Counted from the stretch's first letter, positions 41,306-50,478 are shown. The stretch is DNA of 64,000 nucleotides from Paenibacillus rhizosphaerae (GCF_014192015.1 NZ_JACHXJ010000001.1:682001-746000), one strand, 5' to 3'. Notes: generated by a model not told the origin, from the sequence alone. Numbers and translations: made by a program.

Positions 41306-43435
41306 ATGTCTTTTCAACCGAATGCGGGAGATGAGATGGTTATTAACGGGGTGCTGTACCGGGTTGGCCAGCATCCTGCCGCTCCCGGATTAGCTTATGC
41401 GCAGGCAGGAAGGCAGGGAATCGTCTATCAGCTGATTCCTGCCAGCGGGAAGCTTCATGAAGCGAAAGCATTAAAAGTGTTTTTTCCGAAATATCGTATT
41501 CCTGCGATGGTGTACCAATCCGAAATGATGGAAATGTACAGTGAAAGTCCGGGTTTGCAGGTCTGCAGACGAGACGTGCTCACTCCCGAAAGAAACGAAA
41601 GTCTGATTGCCGAGCATCCGGACCTGCTGTATGGCGTGCTCATGCCCTGGATCTACGGGCATACCTGGTTCGATATTGTGACCGACCAGCGGCGGCTGCT
41701 TCGTGGGGAGAGCCTCGCGCTGGCCAAAGGGCTGTCGGCCATCGGGTCGGGGATGGAGCAGCGCGGCTTGGCGCACTGCGATTTATCGGCGCCCAATGTC
41801 ATGCTTCCGTTTTTTTCTGAAGTGGAATTGCCGGAACCGCGAAGCGTAATCGAACTGGTGGACATTGAGCAGATGTACAGCCCTAAGCTGGACAGGCCCG
41901 ATGTGCTGCTAGCGGGTTCACCAGGGTATGCCGCGCACCGGACGGTGCAAAGCGGGTTGTGGAGCGGATATGCCGACCGGTTCGCCGGTGCGGTCATCAT
42001 TGCGGAAATGCTGGGTTGGTGCGATCCCCTGGTCGTGGAGAAAGCGTGGGGGGAAAGTTATTTTGATCAGCCTGAACTGCAAAATCCGTGCGAGCGGTAC
42101 TTTATTCTGAAAAATTCCCTGGAACGGAACTGGGGGGCGAAAACGGCGGAACTGTTTGCGCGTGCCTGGGAAAGCCAGGATTTGAGCAGCTGTCCGACGT
42201 TCGGCGAGTGGCTGGTGCTGCTGTCGACGATGACGGAGCGCAGCGAAAACGCGGATGAGAGCGTTACGGAGAAGCAGGATGCGGATACGGTTCTGCCGGC
42301 GGAGTCTGCGGAACCTTTGGTTTCCGCTCCCTCCCCTGCTTTGCAGCGGCCGGCTGTGCCTACTTCACGAAGATACGCGGCAGCGGCCGCCGAGCAGGCG
42401 GCTGCCCTGACGAAAGGGGAAGAAGCTGCGTCCGGGGATCAGGAAGTCGTCAACAGGCTGTTTCACCAGGCAAGAGAGCTCGAATCGAGTGGAAATCTAA
42501 GCGGGGCTCTGGAGGTATACAAGTCCGCCCATCATTTTGTCAGCAAAGGCTCGCCGATGGAGATCGAGCTGGAAGCGGCGATTCGCGGACTGGAGTCTGA
42601 GCTGAATCCGCCAGGCCCGGATCGGAAGCTGGCCAAGGTCCCTTTTTACCAGTCGCGAAAATGGCTGACATCGGCCGTGGTTGTCATCCTGCTTCTGGCC
42701 GGGACGGCGTTTGCCGTCAACCAAATCGTTGCCGACCATTCGCCTGGGAAGCAAATGGAGGCGGGAGCCGGCACGAAGGCGGGCGGCGAGAAAGCTCAGA
42801 CGGGCCCGGATGCCGACCAAACGGTTCAAAAGCAGGAAGAAGCGGATCGGCAGGCGGAGCTCCAGAGGCAGGAAGCTGAGCAAAGAGAGGAAGAAGCAAG
42901 AAAACAGGCGGAAGCTCAGCGGCTGAAGGCCGAAGCCGAGCGGAAAAGGCTCGAGGAAGCGCGCAAAGCTGAGGAGCGCAAGAAACAGCAGGAGCAGTAT
43001 GCGGTCCAAGCCAAGTATGACGCTTATTTGCAGCAGCTGAAGGAGAAAGAAAAGAAAAAAGAAGCCGTGCGGAAGCAGCTGCAGGAAATGTATAAGAAGC
43101 AGGCGCAGTACGAAGCCTATCTCGCTTTTCAAAAAGAAAAGGAAGCAGAGGCCCGGGCCGAAGCGGAGGCAGCCCGCAAAGCAGCCGAGGCCAAGGCGCA
43201 GCAGCTCAAGCAGAAGCGCTCCGGTCAGGTCGTCCAGCTGATCGCTTATTACAATCAGGCCTTTAACGCCCAGCGGGGCGGCAACATTGAACGAGCGCGC
43301 TCCTATGCCAAGGACTTCGCCCGCCTGTATGAGCAGGATGCGACATATTTCAAAGCCGTCGGCAAGGTAGGAACGCGGGCATCAGCCATCTACAAATTCC
43401 TATCCAACGGCTCTTACTCACTGCCTGACGTCTAG
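41306..43435 (+). CDS. Kinase-fold transmembrane coiled-coil protein of the T7SS (EssB-like architecture)
   Basis: A 709-residue protein. Residues 10-310 are a protein-kinase-like domain: glycine-rich 'AGRQGIVYQL' (34-43), beta3 lysine A-L-K57, catalytic loop HCDLSAPN (157-164, Asp159 and Asn164), and metal-site D186 in VDIE. All key residues are kept, so it may be active. A polar Ala/Glu linker (about 310-445), one membrane helix (about 453-473, 'SAVVVILLLAGTAFAVNQIV') and a Glu/Lys/Gln/Ala coiled coil (about 510-640) follow. EssB/YukC has a pseudokinase, one helix and an external domain in the same order. ATG 41306 follows GAGGGGGGTG. Confidence 0.75.
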   Translation: MSFQPNAGDEMVINGVLYRVGQHPAAPGLAYAQAGRQGIVYQLIPASGKLHEAKALKVFFPKYRIPAMVYQSEMMEMYSESPGLQVCRRDVLTPERNESLIAEHPDLLYGVLMPWIYGHTWFDIVTDQRRLLRGESLALAKGLSAIGSGMEQRGLAHCDLSAPNVMLPFFSEVELPEPRSVIELVDIEQMYSPKLDRPDVLLAGSPGYAAHRTVQSGLWSGYADRFAGAVIIAEMLGWCDPLVVEKAWGESYFDQPELQNPCERYFILKNSLERNWGAKTAELFARAWESQDLSSCPTFGEWLVLLSTMTERSENADESVTEKQDADTVLPAESAEPLVSAPSPALQRPAVPTSRRYAAAAAEQAAALTKGEEAASGDQEVVNRLFHQARELESSGNLSGALEVYKSAHHFVSKGSPMEIELEAAIRGLESELNPPGPDRKLAKVPFYQSRKWLTSAVVVILLLAGTAFAVNQIVADHSPGKQMEAGAGTKAGGEKAQTGPDADQTVQKQEEADRQAELQRQEAEQREEEARKQAEAQRLKAEAERKRLEEARKAEERKKQQEQYAVQAKYDAYLQQLKEKEKKKEAVRKQLQEMYKKQAQYEAYLAFQKEKEAEARAEAEAARKAAEAKAQQLKQKRSGQVVQLIAYYNQAFNAQRGGNIERARSYAKDFARLYEQDATYFKAVGKVGTRASAIYKFLSNGSYSLPDV

Positions 43436-43481
43436 ATATAGATATGACCAAGGAATATATACAAAGGGGAGTTGTTTACTG

Positions 43482-44237
43482 ATGAACTATACGATCCAGG
43501 CTTCCCAGCGGACTCCGGCGCTGATCATCTATCTGATCGACATCAGCGCATCCATGAATATGCTCATGGACGGCAAACGGCGTATTGATGTGGTGTACGA
43601 AGCACTGTCGCTTGCGATCCGCCAAATGGTGTACCGGTCCACGAAAGGAAACCGGCTGACGCCCCGGTACCGGATCGCCATCCTGGCATACAGCGACGAC
43701 GTGTACGATCTGCTGAACGGGATCAAAGGGATCGACGAAATTGCAGCGGTCGGTTCCCTGCCTGACTTGACCCCGAGGCGGTTTTCGGATTCGGCCAAAG
43801 CCTTTCAGCAGGCAGAGAAAATACTGCAGGCCGAGCTGCCGCGCATGCAGGACTGTCCGGCTCCCCTCGTCTGCCATATGACGGACGGGGTGACGACAGG
43901 AGAGGATCCCGAGCCAATTGCAAGGCGCATTATGAGCATGAGCGTGCCTGACGGGAACGTGCTTGTGGAGAACATCTTCATTTCCGATCACATGCTCGAC
44001 CAGCCGATTGCCCAGCCGCGCCGCTGGAGAGGCATCCTGCCGGATACCCTCCTTCTCGATGAGCATGCGGTGAAGCTGAGAAACATGTCTTCCCCGTTAC
44101 CGGAGAGCTATCGGGACATGCTGGTCGAAGCCGATTATCTGCTCGCCCCGGGGGCGCTGATGATGCTTCCGGGAAGCTGTGCAGAGCTGGTATCGATCGG
44201 TTTTCAAATGTCGGCGGCCACGCCGGTAAGAGCTTAG
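43482..44237 (+). CDS. von Willebrand factor A domain protein (TerY-like)
   Basis: A 251-residue cytosolic protein. The metal-ion-dependent adhesion site is complete: D20-I-S22-A-S24, a threonine in 'DLTPRRFSDSAKAF' (T97) and an aspartate in 'HMTDGVTTGED' (D135). The size and layout ('LIIYLIDISASMNMLMDGKR') are those of TerY-type stand-alone vWA proteins, which in other genomes are found with a PP2C phosphatase and a kinase. It probably mediates metal-dependent protein contacts between the kinase and phosphatase encoded on either side. ATG 43482 follows AAAGGGGAG; 13 bases separate it from the PP2C gene. Confidence 0.85.
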   Translation: MNYTIQASQRTPALIIYLIDISASMNMLMDGKRRIDVVYEALSLAIRQMVYRSTKGNRLTPRYRIAILAYSDDVYDLLNGIKGIDEIAAVGSLPDLTPRRFSDSAKAFQQAEKILQAELPRMQDCPAPLVCHMTDGVTTGEDPEPIARRIMSMSVPDGNVLVENIFISDHMLDQPIAQPRRWRGILPDTLLLDEHAVKLRNMSSPLPESYRDMLVEADYLLAPGALMMLPGSCAELVSIGFQMSAATPVRA

Positions 44238-44250
44238 GAGGGATCCGCCT

Positions 44251-45060
44251 GTGAAAATAAATTCGGCAGCAACCGGTGACATGTTTACGTTTATCAGCTC
44301 CCAGGCCCAGGAACAGCCGCTCGCTTCCCATTCGGGACGCGTGCTGTGCAGGTACGCTTACGGACGGGCGATAGAGACGCTGCTGCAGGGAGAGAACGGA
44401 CAGGATTTTGTCGGTGTGCAGACGTACGGTGACGTGTGCAACTTTGTGCTGTGTGACGGCGTCAGCATGAGCTATCAAGGTGATTTTGCCGCCCGTTTTC
44501 TCGGCAACACGCTGCTGGATTGGCTGGACCATACGCGGGACTGGTCTTCGGCGGGATTTGCGGATTTCATGACGTCCATTACCGAATCGGCTTCGGCGCA
44601 GCTTCTGCGATTAGCCCCCCCTGGCGGGGTCCCCTCCTTACTTCGGGAGGTGCTGGAGGATAAGCAGCGTACAGGCAGCCAATCCATGTATATTTGCGGA
44701 CGGATTGAGCTGCCCATAAGCAGAAAAAAGCAGGGGAGACTGTGGATGGCGTGGCAGGGAGACTCGCGGCTGCGCTTCTGGAAGGACGGTTTGGAAATCA
44801 GCGAGCACTTTGATGACACCTTTCGGACCCATGAGCGGTGGTCCACGTTAACCGGACCCGTCGGCGGCAAACCGCATGTGTACCAAACCCGGCTGGATTA
44901 CGGCATGCCGATGCGCCTGCAGCTGTATACCGACGGACTCGCCGATCTGGACCCGATCCACCAGGTGCTGCCGGACGAGCTGATCCAGATTTTACTCGAT
45001 GCTCCCCATACCGAAGGGCTTCAGGATGACGCCGCTTTTCTTGAATTGCAGTGGTCGTAA
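44251..45060 (+). CDS. PP2C-type protein phosphatase
   Basis: A 269-residue cytosolic PP2C-family enzyme. Metal-binding motifs are visible in order: Q51-D52 of 'GQDFVGVQTYGDVCNFVLCD' (the usual E-D is Q-D), D69-G70, GDSRLRFW near residue 172, LYTDGLADLD near 230 and QDDAAFLEL near 260. It should remove phosphate from Ser/Thr residues, most likely on targets of the kinase-like protein two genes upstream. GTG start with AGGAGGGAT upstream. It is the last gene of the T7SS run. Confidence 0.82.
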   Translation: MKINSAATGDMFTFISSQAQEQPLASHSGRVLCRYAYGRAIETLLQGENGQDFVGVQTYGDVCNFVLCDGVSMSYQGDFAARFLGNTLLDWLDHTRDWSSAGFADFMTSITESASAQLLRLAPPGGVPSLLREVLEDKQRTGSQSMYICGRIELPISRKKQGRLWMAWQGDSRLRFWKDGLEISEHFDDTFRTHERWSTLTGPVGGKPHVYQTRLDYGMPMRLQLYTDGLADLDPIHQVLPDELIQILLDAPHTEGLQDDAAFLELQWS

Positions 45061-45194
45061 TGAGCGGCTTGCTGCCGGATGACTTTTCGCTGTTATAAAA
45101 TTTGTTTGCTCCGCAATGATTAAGCTGACCTCCTTTATGGGTAATCTTGAGACAGATAACGATATTTGATGAGGATGAAAAAGGAGAGATAGCG

Positions 45195-46001
45195 ATGAGT
45201 CAGCAGCAATACAACAGACAGCGATTCGAAGGGAAAACGGCAATTGTTACCGGCGCAGGCTCCGGCATCGGGAAAGCGGCGGCGATCAAACTGGCGCAGG
45301 AAGGCGCTAACGTGGCCTTATTTGATCTGATCAATGAACGGACTTCAAAGACGGAAGCCGAAATCAACGCGATCCGCGACGGAGCCGCCCGCGCGTTTGA
45401 CGTGGACACTTCGGATGCAGCGCGCGTGGAGAAGGCGGTGCTGGAAACCGCCGAGCTGTTCGGCTCCGTGGATGTCGTGTTCGCGAACGCAGGTATCAAC
45501 GGCGTGCTGGCCCCGATTGAGGAAATGCAGCTGGAGGACTGGCAGCAGACGCTGAGCGTGAATCTGAACGGTACATTTTTGACGGTGAAGTACGCGATTC
45601 CGCATCTGAAAAAAAATGGCGGTAGCGTCATTATCACCAGCTCGATTAACGGCAACCGCACCTTCTCCAACTTCGGCATGTCGGCTTACAGCACATCCAA
45701 AGCAGGGCAGGTGGCTTTCGCCAAAATGGCGGCGCTGGAGCTGGCCAAGTTCAAAATCCGTGTCAACGTCATCTGTCCGGGCGCGATCTCGACCAACATC
45801 GATCAAAGCACGGAGAAGACGGATGAGCTGAAGGAAATCGTCATCCCGGTCAAGTTTCCGGAAGGAAGCCAGCCGCTCGCCGACGGGCCGGGTCAGCCGG
45901 AAGACGTGGCGGATCTGGTGGCCTTCCTGGCATCGGACGAGTCCAATCATATTACGGGTGCGCAAATCATCATCGACGGTGCGGAATCGCTGTTGGTATA
46001 A
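45195..46001 (+). CDS. Short-chain dehydrogenase/reductase
   Basis: A 268-residue classical SDR. NAD(P)-binding TGAGSGIG (near 19-26), NAG in 'FANAGINGV' (near 97), catalytic Ser in 'ITSSINGN' and YSTSK (near 168-172), and the substrate loop 'CPGAISTNI'. It oxidises or reduces an unknown alcohol/carbonyl substrate; the D in 'LFDLINERT' after the second strand suggests NAD(H). ATG 45195 follows AAGGAGAGAT. A terminator follows. Confidence 0.92.
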   Translation: MSQQQYNRQRFEGKTAIVTGAGSGIGKAAAIKLAQEGANVALFDLINERTSKTEAEINAIRDGAARAFDVDTSDAARVEKAVLETAELFGSVDVVFANAGINGVLAPIEEMQLEDWQQTLSVNLNGTFLTVKYAIPHLKKNGGSVIITSSINGNRTFSNFGMSAYSTSKAGQVAFAKMAALELAKFKIRVNVICPGAISTNIDQSTEKTDELKEIVIPVKFPEGSQPLADGPGQPEDVADLVAFLASDESNHITGAQIIIDGAESLLV

Positions 46002-46018
46002 CTGCTTTTAGGTATATA

Positions 46019-46067
46019 AAAAACGGCAGCTCAAGCGGTGGATACCCTTGAGGCTGCCGTTTTTGCT
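46019..46067. terminator. Terminator between the SDR gene and gluQ
   Basis: ACGGCAGCTCAAG pairs with CTTGAGGCTGCCGT (one bulge) with flanking A- and T-runs, so it can act in both directions. Confidence 0.85.
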
Positions 46068-46148
46068 GCGGCCGTATCGTACGATCTGTACGAAAGCGAA
46101 AGCAATGGGCGCTGCAGCCGCCGTTAGCATTGCATAACAGGCACCCCT

Positions 46149-47129
46149 TTATTTGTCGTACAACCGGGCAAGGAGCTCTTCTGTAATGACGATCGGCTCG
46201 GCAGGAACGCGGCTCAAATCGAAACGGCCGATCAGTTCCCGGGGAGCCGCCGGGCCCGGCTCGGGCACGAGCCCGCCGATCCAGGCCAGCCAGCCGGTGA
46301 GCTTGGCCGGGGATACCCCTTGCTCCCGTAGTGCCGCCAGGCTCGTGTTCCCGTGCCGCTTCGCCAGCCGTTTGCCGTCCGTTCCCATAAAGAGCGGGAC
46401 GTGGGCGAAAGAAGGAATTTCCCAGCCAAGCGCCTGGTAGAGCTGGATCTGCCGCGGCGTTGAATCCAGCAGGTCGGCTCCACGGAGCACATGCGTGACC
46501 TGCATCATGGCGTCGTCCACAACGACGGCCAGCTGGTAGGAAAACATGCCATCCGCCCGCTTGACGATAAAGTCGCCGGTGGCTGCCGGGTCAAAGGCAT
46601 GCCGTCCGCTGACGCCGTCGATGAACGACACCGGCTCCTCCCCGACCCGGTACCGAATGGACGGCTGCTTCAGCTTGGCCTTGGCCGCTCTCTCTTCCGG
46701 GCTGAGATTCCGGCAGGTGCCGGGATAGGCCGGCCCTTCCGCGGCCAGTCCGTGTGGGGCGCTGGCCGCGGACAGGAGATCGGCCCGGCTGCAGAAGCAG
46801 GTGTACAAGGCGCCTTGCTTCTGCAGCTTGCTCAAGGCGTCTTCGTAATGATGAAGCCGCTCGCTTTGCGTATAGGGAGCATAGGGACCGCCGGCGTCGG
46901 GGCCCTCGTCCCAGTCGATGCCAAGCCAGCTCAGATCGTTCAGGATCTGCCGGGCCAAATGCGGTTTGGACCGGGGCTTGTCGATGTCTTCCATACGAAG
47001 GATGAAGCTTCCGTGCCCGGAGCGGATTTGCAGCCAGGCCAGCAGAGCTGTCCAGGCGTTGCCGATATGCATTTCCCCGGATGGGGTTGGGGCAAACCGT
47101 CCGCGGAGCTTCGGGTTGGTTGGGTTCAT
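46149..47129 (-). CDS. gluQ: Glutamyl-Q tRNA(Asp) synthetase
   Basis: A 326-residue truncated glutamyl-tRNA synthetase lacking the anticodon-binding half. Landmarks are 'GRFAPTPSGEMHIGNAWTAL' at residue 10 (HIGH type), a zinc site of CFC (near 112) and YPGTC (near 139) residues, and KRLAKRHG as the KMSKS region (near 255). It attaches glutamate to queuosine at position 34 of tRNA-Asp. RBS AAAGGAGACAACATC before ATG 47129. A 175-base gap separates it from the divergent hrpB. Confidence 0.94.
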   Translation of the reverse strand: MNPTNPKLRGRFAPTPSGEMHIGNAWTALLAWLQIRSGHGSFILRMEDIDKPRSKPHLARQILNDLSWLGIDWDEGPDAGGPYAPYTQSERLHHYEDALSKLQKQGALYTCFCSRADLLSAASAPHGLAAEGPAYPGTCRNLSPEERAAKAKLKQPSIRYRVGEEPVSFIDGVSGRHAFDPAATGDFIVKRADGMFSYQLAVVVDDAMMQVTHVLRGADLLDSTPRQIQLYQALGWEIPSFAHVPLFMGTDGKRLAKRHGNTSLAALREQGVSPAKLTGWLAWIGGLVPEPGPAAPRELIGRFDLSRVPAEPIVITEELLARLYDK

Positions 47130-47304
47130 GATGTTGTCTCCTTTCCCCAGTAATCAGTCAGGTCGGTCATCCGAATGGATACATTTTATAGCAAACCCGA
47201 ATAGATATCCAGCGCATGCAGGCTTTATAATAGAGTGATGCACGTCGTCGGGCGATCGTCTGGGCCCGAGCCTTACTATACATAAAGAGAAAACGGGTGG
47301 AATC

Positions 47305-49812
47305 ATGACAGAATTGGAGCTGCCGGTACTTCAGGTCATGCCGGAGCTGAAAGAAATATTGAACCGCCGTACGTCGGCGCTGCTTATTGCCGAGCCGGGG
47401 GCAGGCAAAACGACCCAAACCCCGCTCGCCTTCCTCCAAGAAAGCTGGCTGGACGGTAAAAAAATCGTCATGCTGGAGCCGCGCAGGCTTGCGGCCCGGT
47501 CGGCCGCCGCTTATATGGCCTCGCAGTTGGGCGAGAAGGTCGGCCAAACCGTCGGTTACCGGGTCCGGATGGACAGCAGGACCAGCGCGTCCACGCGGAT
47601 CGAAGTTGTGACGGAAGGGATTTTGACGCGCATGCTGCAGCACGATCCCGAGCTTGGCGGGATCGGCATGATCATCTTTGACGAGTTCCATGAGCGCAAC
47701 ATTCATGGCGACCTGGGGCTGGCGCTTGCATTGGAATCCCAGTCGGTCCTGCGGGAGGATCTGCGCCTGCTGATCATGTCGGCCACGCTGGAAGCGGAGC
47801 CTGTAGCCGCCCTGCTGGGCGGAGCGCCGGTCGTTCACTGCGCGGGCAGGCAGTATCCCGTCGAGACGGTCTATGCTCCGCTGGCGGCGGGAACCCCGCT
47901 TCATCAGGCCGTGGCTGCGGCCGTTACGAGGGCAATGTCCGCCCACGACGGGGATATGCTTGTGTTTCTCCCCGGAGCAAGAGAAATTGGCCAGGTTCGC
48001 CGGGAACTCGAGCAGAGGGGGCTGCCAGCGGACTGTGTGATCCGTCCGCTGCACGGCCAGCTCCCGCAGCAGGAGCAGGATGATGCCGTGGCTCCGGATA
48101 GGCAGGGACGCCGGAAAATCATCCTCAGCACCTCGATCGCGGAAACGAGTTTGACGATCCTAGGGGTCACGATCGTGGTCGATGCCGGGCTGATGCGGAC
48201 GCAGATGTTTTCTCCGCGGACTGGCATGTCCGGACTCACGACGGTCAAAGTATCCAAGGCGTCGGCGGATCAGCGCAGGGGCCGTGCCGGGCGGACGATG
48301 CGGGGGACCGCCTACCGGCTGTGGAGCCGGGAAGAGCAGGACTTTCTGCCGGAGCGGAGCACGCCGGAGATTGTGCAAACCGATCTGGCCCCGCTGGCGC
48401 TTGAGCTCGCAGCCTGGGGGGTGAAAGACCCGCTCAGCCTGCAGTGGCTGGATCCGCCGCCTGCGGCGGCGTACGGGCAGGCCGTAGAGCTGTTGAAGCG
48501 GCTTGGAGCGCTTGATAGCGGAGGAGGGATCTCCGGGTTGGGCAAAAAGATGTCAGCAGCCGGGATGCATCCTCGACTGTCCCGGATGGTGCTGCTGGGA
48601 GCCGGGCGGGGGCATGGAATGCTGGCGGCGGTCTTGGCTGCCCTTTTGCAGGAGCGGGATCTGTTTCAGGGACAGAGTGCGGACCGGGATGTCGATATCC
48701 GGAAGCGGGTCGAGGCCGTAGCTGCGTGGATGCGCGGCAGCAGGGGGGCGCTGTCCGGCCTTGCGGACGAAGGGCGAATTCGCCGCATTGAGCAGGAAGT
48801 CCGCGGTATTCGCGTTTCCATGGATCTGGATGCCGATGCGGCGATTAACGAAGAATTTGCGGGTCCGATACTCTCCTTGGCCTATCCCGACCGGATCGGT
48901 CAGAACCGGGGGAACGGCAGGTTTCTGCTGACGTCCGGCAGGGGCGTAGAGATCGGGCAGGTTCAGCTGCTGAGCCGTGCGCCATATATCGTGGCGGCCA
49001 GCGTGGATGACGCTAAAGGGGCGGAGGGCCGGGTGCTTCTGGCCGCCCCTCTCCCAGAGGAGGAGCTGTTCGCTCTCCATCAGGACGGCATCGTCCGGGA
49101 AGGAGCGATCGTTTGGGACCGGCAAATCCAGGGGGTCAAAGCAAGACAGGTGACGAGACTGGGAGCGGTCATCCTTCGTGAATCGCCGGATCCCGCGCCG
49201 CCGTCAGAGGCCGTAGCCGAAGCGCTGCTGGACGGGATTGCCGCCGAGGGGCTGGATATCCTGCCCTGGAGCAAGTCGTCAACACAGCTTCGGCAGCGGC
49301 TGCAATTCATGCATCTGATGCATGACGGCTGGCCGGATTTTTCCGGAGAGACCCTGTCCGAAACCCTTCGTGAGTGGCTGCAGCCATATCTTCACGGCAT
49401 GAAGAAAAGGAGCGATCTGCAGCGGCTGCAAATGTCCGCCGTCCTTGAGCAGAGTCTAACGTGGGAGCAGCGGAAGCAACTGGATGAGGAAGCGCCGACG
49501 CACATTACCGTTCCGAGCGGTTCGCGGATCCCGGTGGACTACAGCGACCCGGCCAAGCCGGTGCTTGCCGTGAAGCTTCAGGAAATGTTCGGGCTGCATG
49601 AAACGCCGCGTATCGGCCGAGGGATGATGCCGCTAACCCTGCATCTGCTGTCTCCGGCTCAGCGGCCGGTGCAGGTGACTTCGGACCTGGCCAGCTTTTG
49701 GAAGCAGGGGTATTTTGACGTCAAAAAGGATCTCAAGGGCCGCTATCCCAAGCATTATTGGCCGGACGACCCGCTGGAGGCCGTTCCGACAAGGAGAACA
49801 AGACCCCAATAA
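47305..49812 (+). CDS. hrpB: ATP-dependent helicase HrpB
   Basis: An 835-residue DEAH-type helicase of the HrpB group. Motif I 'AEPGAGKTTQTP' (near 29-40), motif II IIFDEFHERN (DEFH, near 125), motif III MSATL, motif VI QRRGRAGR (near 330), helicase-associated domains, and the HrpB-specific C-terminus 'MFGLHETPRIGRGMMPLTLH' and 'YFDVKKDLKGRYPKHYWPDD'. Length and ending match HrpB. RNA helicase of poorly known role. ATG 47305 has a weak site (ACGGGTGG). Confidence 0.95.
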   Translation: MTELELPVLQVMPELKEILNRRTSALLIAEPGAGKTTQTPLAFLQESWLDGKKIVMLEPRRLAARSAAAYMASQLGEKVGQTVGYRVRMDSRTSASTRIEVVTEGILTRMLQHDPELGGIGMIIFDEFHERNIHGDLGLALALESQSVLREDLRLLIMSATLEAEPVAALLGGAPVVHCAGRQYPVETVYAPLAAGTPLHQAVAAAVTRAMSAHDGDMLVFLPGAREIGQVRRELEQRGLPADCVIRPLHGQLPQQEQDDAVAPDRQGRRKIILSTSIAETSLTILGVTIVVDAGLMRTQMFSPRTGMSGLTTVKVSKASADQRRGRAGRTMRGTAYRLWSREEQDFLPERSTPEIVQTDLAPLALELAAWGVKDPLSLQWLDPPPAAAYGQAVELLKRLGALDSGGGISGLGKKMSAAGMHPRLSRMVLLGAGRGHGMLAAVLAALLQERDLFQGQSADRDVDIRKRVEAVAAWMRGSRGALSGLADEGRIRRIEQEVRGIRVSMDLDADAAINEEFAGPILSLAYPDRIGQNRGNGRFLLTSGRGVEIGQVQLLSRAPYIVAASVDDAKGAEGRVLLAAPLPEEELFALHQDGIVREGAIVWDRQIQGVKARQVTRLGAVILRESPDPAPPSEAVAEALLDGIAAEGLDILPWSKSSTQLRQRLQFMHLMHDGWPDFSGETLSETLREWLQPYLHGMKKRSDLQRLQMSAVLEQSLTWEQRKQLDEEAPTHITVPSGSRIPVDYSDPAKPVLAVKLQEMFGLHETPRIGRGMMPLTLHLLSPAQRPVQVTSDLASFWKQGYFDVKKDLKGRYPKHYWPDDPLEAVPTRRTRPQ

Positions 49813-49841
49813 TTTTATGGCCTCACAATCGGTTTATTATT

Positions 49842-49867
49842 GTTTGCAAACCTCTTGGTGGGGGTAA
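49842..49867 (+). promoter_or_regulatory. SigB-like promoter of the general stress gene
   Basis: GTTTGC (49842-49847) and GGGTAA (49862-49867) are 14 bases apart, close to the SigB consensus GTTTAA-N13-15-GGGTAT. It lies 35 bases before the start codon of a general-stress-type protein. Confidence 0.6.
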
Positions 49868-49901
49868 TAGAAGGCATAACAACAATGAATGGAGGGTGAA
49901 C

Positions 49902-50471
49902 ATGATGGATCATGGCAAAAAAATCGTAGGCGTTTTTGAGAGTGAGCAGGAAGCGTCCCGGGCGATCACCGAGCTGCAGGATTTCGGTTTCCCACCTGAG
50001 GATATTTCGGTGGTAACGAGGGACCGGGAAGATTTGCAGACGATTACGGAAGATACCGGTACGAAGGCGCCGGAAGGCGTGGCCGCCGGCGCAGCCACGG
50101 GTGGTATGCTCGGCGGTGTGGCCGGACTGCTGGCAGGAATCGGCGCACTCGCCATCCCGGGAATCGGGCCGATTCTCGCGGCTGGTCCGATTGCCGCAAC
50201 GCTTGCCGGTGCTGCGGTAGGTGCCGGTGCCGGCGGACTCGTTGGCGGCTTGATCGGCCTGGGTATTCCGGAGGATGAGGCCAAAGAGTACGAAACTTAT
50301 GTGGATAAGGGTAAAATTTTGGTCATCGTCGATGCGAGAGGCCGGGATCGGGACATTTACGACGTGTTCAACCGAAACCGTTCGCTGAATGCCGAACGCT
50401 ATAACAGGGACCTCGGACTGGTGACGGACGATACCGTTTCCTTGACCGACAACGATCACGTTCGCCGATAA
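49902..50471 (+). CDS. General stress protein (YflT/GSP17M domain) with glycine-zipper
   Basis: A 189-residue protein. The N-terminal domain 'KKIVGVFESEQEASRAITEL' with 'GFPPEDISVVTRD' is the GSP17M/YflT fold seen in SigB-regulated proteins. A long glycine/alanine hydrophobic block (about 62-120, 'GMLGGVAGLLAGIGALAIPG') follows, then 'EDEAKEYETYVDKGKILVIV', the repeat of the same half-domain. Such proteins are found in the general stress regulon; the zipper suggests membrane association. ATG 49902 follows GGAGGGTG. A SigB-like promoter is upstream. Confidence 0.85.
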   Translation: MMDHGKKIVGVFESEQEASRAITELQDFGFPPEDISVVTRDREDLQTITEDTGTKAPEGVAAGAATGGMLGGVAGLLAGIGALAIPGIGPILAAGPIAATLAGAAVGAGAGGLVGGLIGLGIPEDEAKEYETYVDKGKILVIVDARGRDRDIYDVFNRNRSLNAERYNRDLGLVTDDTVSLTDNDHVRR

Positions 50472-50478
50472 TAACATA

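Noticed and set aside
44600..44670. GC-rich hairpins inside the PP2C gene as a terminator
   Set aside because: They lack a T-run and lie within a continuous, conserved reading frame.
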